DNA of 64,000 nt from Burkholderia anthina (GTDB taxonomy: Bacteria; Pseudomonadota; Gammaproteobacteria; Burkholderiales; Burkholderiaceae): positions 62,001-126,000 of the forward strand of contig NZ_CABVLY010000003.1 in assembly GCF_902498995.1 (NCBI RefSeq), written 5' to 3'. The notes under the pieces were generated by a model that ran no database searches, had not been told where the DNA came from, and was given only the letters and a program-made list of their open reading frames with translations. Shown here one piece after another: positions 38,667-47,258 of the stretch (the stretch's first letter is position 1; each line of letters begins with the position of its first letter). The translations under genes were made by a program, and so were the position numbers.

Positions 38667-39491
38667 TCAGGCCGCGGCGGCGGCGGTGTGGCCGGTGAAC
38701 CGGCGCGCGAGCGCGAGCACGACCCACGTGACGACGCCGAGCACGATCGACAGGCCGGCCGCCGTCGCGATGTTCGCGTTCAGCGTGAACTCGGTGTAGA
38801 TCGTCATCGGCAGCACGTTCAGGTCGGTGGCGAGCGTAAACGCGGTGCCGAACGCGCCCATCGCGGTCGCGAAGCAGATCGCGCCGGCCGCGACCAGGCC
38901 CGGCGCGAGGGCCGGCAGCACGATGTCGACGAAGATGCGCCACGGCGACGCGCCGAGCGAGCGCGCGGCTTCCTCGAGCGATGCGTCGAGTTTCGACGCG
39001 GCCGCGATCACGGTGACGATCACGCGCGGAATCGAGAAGTACAGGTAGCCGACGAACAGACCGGTCACCGAATACGCGAACACCCACTTGTCGCCGGTGA
39101 GCTTCGCGGACAGCATCCCGATCAACCCCTGCCGTCCGGCGAGCATGATCACCATGAAGCCGACCACGACGCCCGGGAACGCGAGCGGAAAGGTGAGCAG
39201 CGCGAGCAGCACGCGCTTGCCCGCGAACTCGCGGCGCGCGAGCAGCAGGCCGGAGATCGTCGAGAGCGCGAGCGTCGCGAGCGTGACGCCCGCGGACAAC
39301 GCCACCGTCTCGGCGAGACTCTTCATGTAGCGCGCGTTGCCGAGCAGCGCCGCGTATTGCGTGAAGAACGCGCCGTCGGCCGAGACCTGCACGAGCGACA
39401 CCATCGGCAGCAGCCAGAACGCGGCGAACACCGCGAGCGCCGGCGCGACGAGCGCGACACGCCAGCGCAGCGGGAAAGTCAGGTCGAGCAT
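38667..39491 (-). CDS. ABC transporter permease (first)
   Basis: A 274-residue permease with six hydrophobic segments and the EAA loop (LEEAARSLGASPWRIFVDIVLPALAPG), of the PotB/PhnU type. ATG 39491 begins MLDLTFPLRWRVALVAPALAVF, 17 bp after the solute-binding gene; the 638-codon frame that runs through is a shadow. It forms a heterodimer with the second permease. Confidence 0.9.
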   Translation of the reverse strand: MLDLTFPLRWRVALVAPALAVFAAFWLLPMVSLVQVSADGAFFTQYAALLGNARYMKSLAETVALSAGVTLATLALSTISGLLLARREFAGKRVLLALLTFPLAFPGVVVGFMVIMLAGRQGLIGMLSAKLTGDKWVFAYSVTGLFVGYLYFSIPRVIVTVIAAASKLDASLEEAARSLGASPWRIFVDIVLPALAPGLVAAGAICFATAMGAFGTAFTLATDLNVLPMTIYTEFTLNANIATAAGLSIVLGVVTWVVLALARRFTGHTAAAAA

Positions 39492-39508
39492 CGCGTGAAT
39501 CCGGCCGC

Positions 39509-40537
39509 TTACTGCATCACCTGCAGGTACTGCAGGCCGAACGCCTGCTGGCCGGCTGCCATCTTGCCGAAGTCGACCGGCTTCGCCCGCGCGTAGTCGC
39601 TCGCCGGCAGGAACTTCGATGCGACGTCCGCGCCGAGCGTCTGCGCGCGCACCGGCCGCAGGTATGCATTTGCCCACAGCTTCTGGCCTTCGTCGGACAG
39701 CACGAAGTCGAGCACCTTCCTGCCGTTCGCATCGTGCGGCGCGCCCTTCACGAGGCTCATCACGTACGGCACCGCGATCGTGCCTTCCTTCGGAATCACG
39801 AATTCGACGTTGGCGTGATCCTTGTACTTCGCGCGATACGCATCGAAGTCGTAGTCGAGCAGGATCGGAATCTCGCCGGACAGCACGCGCGCGTACGCGG
39901 TCTGCTTCGGCACGATCGGCGCGTTCGCCTTCAGCTTGCGGAACCAGTCGAGTGCCGGCTTGAAGTTGTCGAGGCTGCCGCCGAGCGCCTGGTTCACGGC
40001 CACCGCGCCCGCATAGCCGACGAACGCGCTCGATGGGTCGAGGTAGCCGACCATGCCCTTGTATTCGGGCTTCAGCAGATCGGCCCACGAACGCGGCACC
40101 GGCTTGCCGTCGAGCGCGTCCTTGTTCACGAAGAAGCCGAGCGTGCCCGAATGGATCGCGAACCAGTAGCCTTGCGGGTCCTTCAGGTTCGCGGGGATGT
40201 CGTTCCAGTGCGCGGGCTTGTACGGCGCGATCACGCCCTTGTCCTTCGCCTGGAAGGCCGACGACACGCCCAGGTAGACGACGTCCGCGACCGGGCTCTT
40301 CTGCTCGGCGATCAGTTGCGCGATCGCCTGGCCGGAGTTCTTGTTGTCGAACGGCACGCGGATGCCGGTCTTCTGCTTGATCGCCGCGATTTGCGCGGCC
40401 CAGTCGGCCCATTCGGGCGGGCAGTTGTAGCAGATCGCGGTTTCGTCGGCGTGGGCGACGGGGGCGAGCGCGACGAGCGCGGCGCATGCGACGGGCGCGG
40501 CGAGCACGCGCAGCAGCGAGGTCAGGCGAAAGGACAC
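39509..40537 (-). CDS. ABC transporter periplasmic solute-binding protein
   Basis: A 342-residue protein with a GTG start at 40537, chosen because GGAG precedes it and a signal peptide follows immediately (SLLRVLAAPVACAALVALAPVAHADE). The mature part begins TAICYNCPPEWADWA and is a type 2 periplasmic binding protein similar in plan to polyamine, iron and 2-aminoethylphosphonate binding proteins. No FbpA-like iron tyrosine pair is evident. With a phosphodiesterase in the operon, a phosphorus-containing ligand is a reasonable hypothesis. Confidence 0.87.
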   Translation of the reverse strand: MSFRLTSLLRVLAAPVACAALVALAPVAHADETAICYNCPPEWADWAAQIAAIKQKTGIRVPFDNKNSGQAIAQLIAEQKSPVADVVYLGVSSAFQAKDKGVIAPYKPAHWNDIPANLKDPQGYWFAIHSGTLGFFVNKDALDGKPVPRSWADLLKPEYKGMVGYLDPSSAFVGYAGAVAVNQALGGSLDNFKPALDWFRKLKANAPIVPKQTAYARVLSGEIPILLDYDFDAYRAKYKDHANVEFVIPKEGTIAVPYVMSLVKGAPHDANGRKVLDFVLSDEGQKLWANAYLRPVRAQTLGADVASKFLPASDYARAKPVDFGKMAAGQQAFGLQYLQVMQ

Positions 40538-40602
40538 GGCGGGTCTCCGGACGAGGGTAGGTGCAGGTCGTCGCGCCGCGCACGATGGCGCGGCGCGCGT
40601 GC

Positions 40603-41628
40603 TCAGGCGTGGCGCAGTTGAAGGTCGGCGGCCGGCGGCGCGATCGTCGCGCCGTCGCGCACCGTGTGCGGCAGGATCAGCGATGCGCGCTCGATCGTCG
40701 CGCCGCCGATGCATTCGACGAGGCGCCGCCACGCATGGCGGCCGATGTCCTGGTTCGGCGTCGCGACGCTCGCCAGCGGCGGGGCGAGCAGCTCGCCGAT
40801 CGCGATGCCGTCGAAGCCGAGCACCGACAGGTCGTCCGGGATCGAGAAGCCCGCGCGGCGCAGGCCGCGCATCACGACCATCGCGAGCAGGTCGTTGCTG
40901 CAGAAGAGGGCGGTCGGGCGCGTGGCTTGCGCGGTGAGATGCGCGAGCACCGCATCGGGCAGTTCGGGCGCGTTGAAGTCGACTTCGACGGGCGGCAGCG
41001 TCGCGACGCCGCTTTCCTCGAGCGCCTGCGCGTAGCCGAGGTGACGCTGGCGCGCGCGATCCGACGCGGCGAGCGAGCCGGCCAGCATCAGCACGCGGCG
41101 ATGGCCGCGCGCGGTGAGCATCCGCACGCCGTCGTAGGCGGCGCGGCGGTTGTCGACCGACACCGACGGGCGGCGTTGCGTGTCGTTGTGCATCAGCACG
41201 TAATGCGGGCCGTCGCGGTCGAGCATGTCGAGCAGCGGATGCGTATCGGCATCGGCGACGGTCAGGATCAGCCCTTCGACGCGCTGCTCGCGCAGCGTCT
41301 CGATCGCGTGGCGCTCGCGCGCCGCGTCGTATTCGGTCGTCATCAGGATCAGCTTGAAGCCGGCCGCGGTCGCGAGTTCGTCGATGCCTTGCAGGCAGTC
41401 GGCGAACACCGGGTTCGACAGCGTCGGCACGACGACGCCGACGAGCCGCGTGCGTTCGCCGCGCAACTGCCGGCCGAGCGGGCTCGGGCGGAACTGCAGC
41501 GCGTCGATCGCGGAGCGGATCGTCGCCAGCGTGGCGGGACTGACGGTATGCGGCGCGTTGATCGCGCGCGAGACGGTGGCGATCGAGAAGCCGGCGAGCG
41601 CGGCGACATCCTTGATGGTCGGGGTCAT
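40603..41628 (-). CDS. LacI-family transcriptional regulator of the ABC importer
   Basis: A 341-residue LacI/GalR repressor: helix-turn-helix TIKDVAALAGFSIATVSRAI (residues 3-22), hinge region, and a periplasmic-binding-like effector domain (VVVPTLSNPVFADCLQGI to SVLGFDGIAIGELL). It is close to GntR-type gluconate regulators in the hinge (RPSPLGRQLRGERTRLVG). It lies at the 5' end of the importer operon, 65 bp before the binding-protein gene, and is preceded by two AACGTT-centred operator-like sites, so it probably controls itself and the importer. Confidence 0.92.
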   Translation of the reverse strand: MTPTIKDVAALAGFSIATVSRAINAPHTVSPATLATIRSAIDALQFRPSPLGRQLRGERTRLVGVVVPTLSNPVFADCLQGIDELATAAGFKLILMTTEYDAARERHAIETLREQRVEGLILTVADADTHPLLDMLDRDGPHYVLMHNDTQRRPSVSVDNRRAAYDGVRMLTARGHRRVLMLAGSLAASDRARQRHLGYAQALEESGVATLPPVEVDFNAPELPDAVLAHLTAQATRPTALFCSNDLLAMVVMRGLRRAGFSIPDDLSVLGFDGIAIGELLAPPLASVATPNQDIGRHAWRRLVECIGGATIERASLILPHTVRDGATIAPPAADLQLRHA

Positions 41629-41643
41629 GAAGTTACGCGATGT

Positions 41644-41678
41644 AAACGTTTTCGGCCGGGAAATTATCGAAAACGTTT
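41644..41678. promoter_or_regulatory. Paired LacI-type operator half sites
   Basis: AAACGTTT occurs at 41644-41651 and 41671-41678, centres 27 bp apart. The two are inverted copies of AACGTTTTCG (arms AACGTTTTCG/CGAAAACGTT). AACGTT-centred palindromes are the standard LacI-family target, and they lie 16-50 bp before the regulator gene. Confidence 0.75.
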
Positions 41679-41853
41679 GTGACTTCGCGATGACGCGCAT
41701 GACGTCCGTTTCGCAACCGGCACGACGCAAACATCAGACGGTTGGCCCCCGTCGGGCAGGAGGGGATTCGATTGTATCGACGGATGATGCGGTGCGGGAG
41801 GAAATCGGCGACGCGCACGCGAGCCGGTCGCCCGGCGCGCGGCGGCATGGGTT

Positions 41854-42501
41854 TCAGACGAGCCGGGGCAGCAGCGCGCGTACTTCGTCGAGCAGGCGGG
41901 CAATCGCGTCGGGGTGGTTCGACACGTGCAGCAGCAGATGCTTCTGGAACAGTCCGTCGAGCAACGCGTAGGCGGCGCCCGGCGTGATCGACGGCTGCCG
42001 GCCGCCCAGTTCCGCGTAACGGGTGACGACTCGCCAGACCATCTCCTCGAGGCTCTGGTCGATCTCGTTGACGACGTCGCGAAACGCGTCCTCGAACAGC
42101 GCCTGTGCGCGCAGGTCGTACCAGAGGCTATGCATTTGCGGCTCGTCGCGGATCGTTTCCGCGAGCTTGTCGAGGAAGCCGTTCGTCAGTTCGTCCTGCG
42201 ATTGCGCGGCGGCGGTCACGACGTCGTAGCGCGTTGCGCACTGTGCCTTGAACTGCCGGATGCTGCAGCGGATCAGATCGAGCTTGTCCTCGAAGTAGTA
42301 GTGCAGCACCGCATGCGTGTACTCCGACTTCTGGGCGATTTCACGCAGGCTGGTTTTCGCGTAGCCGAGTTCCGCCAGCGTGTTCAATGCGGCTTCCGCG
42401 AGTTCGACGCGACGCGCTTCGTACTTGTCGACCGGATCGCGCCGTGCGCGCACGGGACGTTGCTTCGGTGCGGCGGGCGCGGTGTCGTGCTGCTTCGTCA
42501 T
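41854..42501 (-). CDS. TetR/AcrR-family regulator, BetI-like
   Basis: A 215-residue regulator with an N-terminal TetR helix-turn-helix (LGYAKTSLREIAQKSEYTHAVLHYYFEDKLDLI) and a C-terminal BetI-type ligand domain (WYDLRAQALFEDAFRDVVNEID and LLDGLFQKHLLLH). ATG 42501 has AGCAGG before it and a short basic N-terminal extension (KQRPVRARRDPVDKYEARR). It is divergent from the five-gene catabolic operon across an A+T-rich intergenic region with inverted repeats, and is its likely regulator. Confidence 0.9.
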   Translation of the reverse strand: MTKQHDTAPAAPKQRPVRARRDPVDKYEARRVELAEAALNTLAELGYAKTSLREIAQKSEYTHAVLHYYFEDKLDLIRCSIRQFKAQCATRYDVVTAAAQSQDELTNGFLDKLAETIRDEPQMHSLWYDLRAQALFEDAFRDVVNEIDQSLEEMVWRVVTRYAELGGRQPSITPGAAYALLDGLFQKHLLLHVSNHPDAIARLLDEVRALLPRLV

Positions 42502-42600
42502 CCTGCTTTCGTCTCCCTTCAGTGGTGGCGCTGCACGGCCTCGCGCGGCATGTGCGGCGCCGATCGGCAGTCGTTCCATTGTGCGAAGCAGCGAAACGAC

Positions 42601-42695
42601 TGTCAAGAAAAAACCTGACGACTGTAAAAATAAATCTTGACACGTGGAAAAATAAAACTAACCATTCGTAAAAAATTATCTTTCCAGTTGGTTAG
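42601..42695. promoter_or_regulatory. A+T-rich divergent promoter region with two inverted repeats
   Basis: TGTCAAGA (42601-42608) is a perfect inverted repeat of TCTTGACA (42635-42642); each arm holds a TTGACA -35-like element facing its own gene. A second inverted repeat is CTAACCA (42658-42664)/TGGTTAG (42689-42695). The stretch is markedly A/T-rich against its surroundings. It probably contains the TetR-family operators for the operon and the regulator gene. Confidence 0.55.
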
Positions 42696-42760
42696 ATGTT
42701 GTCGGGTTCGACCGCCGTTCCGGCTGTCGCCCGGCGCAACGTTGAAGCGTGGAGGGAGAC

Positions 42761-43564
42761 ATGGAGCACGGCAGGCTCGCGGGACGCAAGGCACTGGTAA
42801 CGGGCGGGGCGCGCGGGATCGGCGCGTCGGTGGCGCACGCACTCGCCCGGGCGGGCGCGGATGTGGTGATCGGCGACGTGCTCGTCGAGCTCGCCGCGCA
42901 AACCGCGAAGGAGATCGCGCGGACGGGGGGCCGCACCGGATCGGTGGCGCTCGACGTCAGCGACGACGCGCAATGGACGAGCGCCACCGAAGCGGTGGTG
43001 GCTCAGATGGGCGGCTTCGACATTCTGGTGAACAACGCCGGGATCGAAATCACGTCGCTCGTCGCGGACCTGCAGGCGGCCGATCTGCGCCGGATGTGCG
43101 ACATCAACGTCGTCGGCGTGGGTCTCGGCCTCAAGCATGCGTTTCGCGCGATGCGCCCGGGCGGCGCGGCGGGGCGCGGCGGCGCCGTCGTCAACGTATC
43201 GTCGGTGGCCGCGACGATCGCCTTTCCCGCAATCGCCGGTTACTCGGCCACCAAGTCCGCGGTCGACCGCCTGACGCGCGTGGCCGCGATGGAGGCCGGC
43301 AAGCTCGGCTACGGCATCCGCGTCAACTGCGTCTATCCGGGCCTCACCCCCACCGAGATGGGGATGCGGCTCGCGACCGACATCGTCGCCAACGGGCTCG
43401 CCCCCGATGTCGACAGCGCGGTGTCGGCGGTCGTCGCGCAGACGCCGCTTGGCCGTCTCGCGACCGTCGACGAGATCGCTGACGCGATCGTCTTTCTCTG
43501 TTCCGACGATGCCCGTTTCATCACCGGCGCCGGCGTGCCGGTCGATGGCGGCATGGGCATGTAG
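42761..43564 (+). CDS. SDR-family oxidoreductase
   Basis: A 267-residue classical short-chain dehydrogenase: cofactor motif TGGARGIG, NNAG, catalytic Ser (NVSSVAA), Tyr and Lys (GYSATKSAVDRL), and the C-terminal FITGAGVPVDGGMGM of the FabG-like group. An Asp at the end of beta 2 (IGDVL) suggests NAD(H) preference. GGAGG at ideal spacing fixes ATG 42761 over an in-frame ATG four codons earlier. First gene of the TetR-linked operon, where it would oxidise a hydroxyl or reduce a ketone. Confidence 0.9.
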   Translation: MEHGRLAGRKALVTGGARGIGASVAHALARAGADVVIGDVLVELAAQTAKEIARTGGRTGSVALDVSDDAQWTSATEAVVAQMGGFDILVNNAGIEITSLVADLQAADLRRMCDINVVGVGLGLKHAFRAMRPGGAAGRGGAVVNVSSVAATIAFPAIAGYSATKSAVDRLTRVAAMEAGKLGYGIRVNCVYPGLTPTEMGMRLATDIVANGLAPDVDSAVSAVVAQTPLGRLATVDEIADAIVFLCSDDARFITGAGVPVDGGMGM

Positions 43565-43606
43565 CGCGGTGCGGGGTCGAATTTTTTTCTTGAGGAGGGA
43601 GGAGAG

Positions 43607-44728
43607 ATGAGCGACAAGAAGCCAGTGGTCGTCTATGGCGTGTCGGGTTATACCGGCCGTCTGGTATGCGAATACCTGCGCGAGTACAACATTCCGTTCA
43701 TCGCGGCGGGGCGCGACAGGAAGCGGATCGAAGCGGTCGTCGAGCGCATTCCGGGCATCGAGACCGCGGACTACGAGATCGTCGAGGTCGAGCATTCCGT
43801 CGCCGCGCTGACGGAGCTGTTCACGGGCGCGAGGTTCGTCAGCAACATGGTCGGACCGTTTATCAAGTACGGGCCGGAGGTCGTCGAGGCGTGTCTCGCA
43901 GCGGGTTGCCACTATTCGGACACGACGGGCGAACAGGACTGGCTGCTGCTCGCGAAGGAGCGCTGGGGCGACGCGTTCGCGAAGAAGGAGCTGCTGCTCG
44001 CGCCGAACCTCGCGCAGATGTACACGACCGGGGAGATCGCGGCGAATCTGTGTCTCGAGACGCCGGGGCTCGACACGCTCGACATCCTCGTGCTGTGGAA
44101 AGGCTTTCCGACCTATGCGTCGACGCAGACGATCTTCACGATCCTGAAGGCGACCTGGTACTACCTCGAACAGAACCGGTACGTCGCATGGGAGCCGACC
44201 GCGCACGCGGAAGTCATGGTGCCGGGGCGGCACGAGACGGCGATTGCGGTGCCGTGGGGCGGCACCGCCCATCCCGTGTGGTTCAAGGACGATCCGCGCG
44301 TGTCGAACTGTCGGGCGATCGGCGGCGTGATGGCGCGAGCGGTCATGGAGGGCGTGCGCAAGACCACGCAGATGTTCGACGAGCAGATCCGTCCGCTGCC
44401 GCCGGCCGAGCAGGAAGCCGCGCTTGCCGAGATCGCGAACGGCATGCAGGCGAGCATGCCGCCGCGCGAGAATCCGCGCCTGAATACGACGGTCGACTCG
44501 GTGCACGCATCCGGCCCGCTGGGGCGCGCGCACTGCGTGATCCACGGCGTATGCAACTACAAGCAGACCGGCCTGATGCAGGCATATGCGGCGTTTTCCC
44601 TGCTGCAGGCGCCGCCGCGGCGGGTCGGTTTCGCGTCCGGCTGTCAGGCGTTCGGCCATCACGCGCTGCTCGGGCAGTTGCGCAGCTTCGGCCTCGTGAT
44701 GAAGCCGATGCTGACCGTGCAGGACTGA
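43607..44728 (+). CDS. Saccharopine-dehydrogenase-like NAD(P)-binding protein
   Basis: A 373-residue Rossmann protein starting KPVVVYGVSGYTGRLVCEYL, with SNMVGPFIKYGPEVVEACLAAGCHYSDTTGEQ, the signature of saccharopine-dehydrogenase-like reductases and trans-acting enoyl reductases. The C-terminal half is not that of true saccharopine dehydrogenase. The lysine pathway is unlikely; in this operon a reduction of an acyl intermediate is more plausible. A very strong GAGGAGGGAGGAGAG ribosome-binding site precedes ATG 43607. Exact reaction unknown. Confidence 0.82.
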   Translation: MSDKKPVVVYGVSGYTGRLVCEYLREYNIPFIAAGRDRKRIEAVVERIPGIETADYEIVEVEHSVAALTELFTGARFVSNMVGPFIKYGPEVVEACLAAGCHYSDTTGEQDWLLLAKERWGDAFAKKELLLAPNLAQMYTTGEIAANLCLETPGLDTLDILVLWKGFPTYASTQTIFTILKATWYYLEQNRYVAWEPTAHAEVMVPGRHETAIAVPWGGTAHPVWFKDDPRVSNCRAIGGVMARAVMEGVRKTTQMFDEQIRPLPPAEQEAALAEIANGMQASMPPRENPRLNTTVDSVHASGPLGRAHCVIHGVCNYKQTGLMQAYAAFSLLQAPPRRVGFASGCQAFGHHALLGQLRSFGLVMKPMLTVQD

Positions 44729-44755
44729 TGCGATGTACTTCCCGGGAGAATCGTC

Positions 44756-46285
44756 ATGCGTTTGACCCGTTATCTCGACAAGGGCGCATCGCTCGGCGCG
44801 GACCGGCCGTGCATCGTCGCCGACGGCGACACCCTGACCTACGTGCAGGTGCAGCGCCTCACCTACCGGTTCGCGCGCGCCCTCGCTCGCTCGGGTATCG
44901 CCGCCGGCGACAGCGTGGCGATTCTGTCGGGCAACGATCCGGTCGCGTTTGCGTGCGTGTTCGGCATCGCGCGAGCCGGCAATGTCTGGTGTCCGATCAA
45001 TCCGCGCAATGAGGCGACCGAGAATCGCTTCGTGCTGGAACACTTCGACTGCCGCATGCTGCTGTTTCACAGCGCGTATGCGGGCATGGTCGAAAAAATG
45101 CTGCCCGAGTTGCCCGCCCTGAGCGTGGCGGTGTGCCTCGATGCGGCGCTGCCGTTTGCGCAGCGCTTCGACGACTGGCTAGGCGATTTGCCGGACACCG
45201 CGTTCGAACGCGAGCCGGCGACTGACATCGCGATGCTGCCGGGCACGGGCGGTACGACCGGCGTGCCGAAGGGCGTGATGCTGTCGGAGCGGAACCTGGA
45301 GGCGATGACGGCACTCACGCTGATGAGCTATCCGTTCGACGGGCGGCCGGTCTATCTGGCGTTCGCGCCGCTGACGCATGCGGCCGGCGTGCTTTGTCTG
45401 CCCGTCATGTCGCTGGGCGGGACGATCGTCGTGATGCGCGACGCCGACGTCGGCGCGTTTCTTGCGGCGATCGAGCGCGAACGCGTCACGCACACGTTTT
45501 TGCCGCCGACGGTGATCTACATGCTGCTCGATCATCCGGACCTGCCGGCCACCCGTCTCGATTCGCTGCAATGCTTCTGGTACGGCGCCGCGCCGATTTC
45601 GGCCGAGCGTCTCGCCGAAGCGCTCGAACGGATCGGCCCGATGGCGCAGCTGTTCGGACAGACCGAGGCGCCGATGATGGTGTCGACGCTCGCGCCGGCC
45701 GATCACTATCGCGCGGACGGGACGATCGCGACCGAGCGGCTGTCGTCCGCCGGCCGGCCGACGCCGCTCGTCGAAGTCGGGATCATGGACCGGCACGGCC
45801 ATCTGCTGCCGACTGGCGAGCGCGGCGAAATCGTCGTGCGCGGCTCGCTGGTCATGAAGGGCTACTACAAGAATCCCGATGCGACGGCCGAGGCCTCGGC
45901 GTTCGGCTGGCATCACACGGGCGACATCGGCTATCTCGACGCGGACAACTTCCTGTACATCGTCGATCGCGCCAAGGACATGATCATCACCGGCGGATTC
46001 AACGTCTATTCGATCGAGGTCGAACAGGCGCTGCTCGCGCATCCCGACGTGCGCGACTGCGCGGTGATCGGCCTGCCCGATGCCAAATGGGGCGAGCGCG
46101 TGGTGGCGGTCGTCCAGCCGCGCGACGGCAGGCGGATCGATGCGGCCGCGCTGGCCGCGTTCGTGAAGGCGCGCATCGGCAGCGTCAAGACCCCGAAGCA
46201 GATCGAGGTATGGAGCGACCTGCCGCGCTCCCGAGTCGGCAAGGTGTCGAAACCCGACGTGAAGGCGCGGTTGCGCGCCGGCTAG
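44756..46285 (+). CDS. Acyl-CoA synthetase / AMP-dependent ligase
   Basis: A 509-residue ANL-superfamily ligase. Motifs: P-loop PGTGGTTGVPKGVM, YGAAPIS, FGQTEAP, KGYYKNP, HTGDIGYLD, DRAKDMIITGGFNVYSIEVEQ and the C-terminal lysine region RSRVGKVSKPDVK. The first P-loop residue is Gly where Ser or Thr is usual (TSGTTG), a mild deviation. It should activate a carboxylic acid to its CoA thioester for the neighbouring reductase and thiolase. Substrate unknown. Confidence 0.9.
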   Translation: MRLTRYLDKGASLGADRPCIVADGDTLTYVQVQRLTYRFARALARSGIAAGDSVAILSGNDPVAFACVFGIARAGNVWCPINPRNEATENRFVLEHFDCRMLLFHSAYAGMVEKMLPELPALSVAVCLDAALPFAQRFDDWLGDLPDTAFEREPATDIAMLPGTGGTTGVPKGVMLSERNLEAMTALTLMSYPFDGRPVYLAFAPLTHAAGVLCLPVMSLGGTIVVMRDADVGAFLAAIERERVTHTFLPPTVIYMLLDHPDLPATRLDSLQCFWYGAAPISAERLAEALERIGPMAQLFGQTEAPMMVSTLAPADHYRADGTIATERLSSAGRPTPLVEVGIMDRHGHLLPTGERGEIVVRGSLVMKGYYKNPDATAEASAFGWHHTGDIGYLDADNFLYIVDRAKDMIITGGFNVYSIEVEQALLAHPDVRDCAVIGLPDAKWGERVVAVVQPRDGRRIDAAALAAFVKARIGSVKTPKQIEVWSDLPRSRVGKVSKPDVKARLRAG

Positions 46286-46363
46286 CGCGGCCGCATGCGG
46301 CAGTCGTTCGGAATCGGTCGTCATGCGCTTTAAAAATAGGTGTACTGATTAAAGGACGGAGAC

Positions 46364-47239
46364 ATGAAGGTGAAACTGACGCAGTCCGCCGTGACGGCGA
46401 GCGCGCTGCTGGCGATCTCGACTTCCGCGTCGGCGATCGACATCTATCCGGGCGACTACACGGTCCTGCCGCCGGGTACGACGCTCGCGCTCGGCTATCT
46501 CGGCTATACGCCGAGCAGCGACTTCCGGCTCGACGGCGTCGGCAGGGTGCCCGATTCGGGCCTCGATCAGACCGTCGGCATCGCACGGGTGCTGCACTAC
46601 ATGCGGATCGGCGGCGTGCCGGTGGCGTTCCAGGCATACCTGCCGTTCGCGAAGCTGACCGACGTCAGGGTCGGCGGCAGCCCGCAGCCGACCAACAACG
46701 GGCTCGGCGACCTCACGTTCGGCGCGACCGCGTTTCTCGTGAACCGCGCCGATCCGCAATACGGAACGACCGTCGGGTTGACGGCGTACTTCTCGGTGCC
46801 GACGGGCAAGTACGATTACGGACGAGTCGGCGCCGGTGCCGGGACCGTGGTGTTGACGCCGCAGCTCGGCGTGATCCAGGGGCTGGGCCGCAACCTGTTC
46901 CTCGATGCTGCGCTCGACGTTGCCGTGCAACCGGGGCACGACGATAGCGGCTATCGTATTTCGGTGCGACCGTCGATCCAGTTGCAGACGTATTTGCGCT
47001 ATCAGTTCACGCCGGCGACGTCGGTTTCGTTCGGCTACGCCGGCACCTACGGCGGCAAGCAGTATGTGGATGATGCCTATACCGGCCAGAAGACGAGCAC
47101 GAGCCAGTTGCGGTTGTTCGCGAGTCACATGCTGACGCCGACCTGGCAGGTATCGGGAATGCTGGGCAAGGCCCTCTCCGCCGAGGGCGGTTTCAAGAAC
47201 AGCTATAGCGTCCAGTTGCGCGTGATGAAGATATTCTGA
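46364..47239 (+). CDS. Outer-membrane transporter, phenol MetA-degradation family
   Basis: A 291-residue protein with a signal peptide (SALLAISTSASA before IDIYPGDY) and an alternating pattern of short amphipathic strands ending in RVMKIF, typical of an outer-membrane beta-barrel. It matches the Phenol_MetA_deg/SphA-like group found in aromatic and hydrophobic-compound catabolic clusters, thought to carry substrate uptake. In the operon it sits between ligase and thiolase. Confidence 0.85.
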   Translation: MKVKLTQSAVTASALLAISTSASAIDIYPGDYTVLPPGTTLALGYLGYTPSSDFRLDGVGRVPDSGLDQTVGIARVLHYMRIGGVPVAFQAYLPFAKLTDVRVGGSPQPTNNGLGDLTFGATAFLVNRADPQYGTTVGLTAYFSVPTGKYDYGRVGAGAGTVVLTPQLGVIQGLGRNLFLDAALDVAVQPGHDDSGYRISVRPSIQLQTYLRYQFTPATSVSFGYAGTYGGKQYVDDAYTGQKTSTSQLRLFASHMLTPTWQVSGMLGKALSAEGGFKNSYSVQLRVMKIF

Positions 47240-47258
47240 ATCCATGAAGGAGCTCAGC

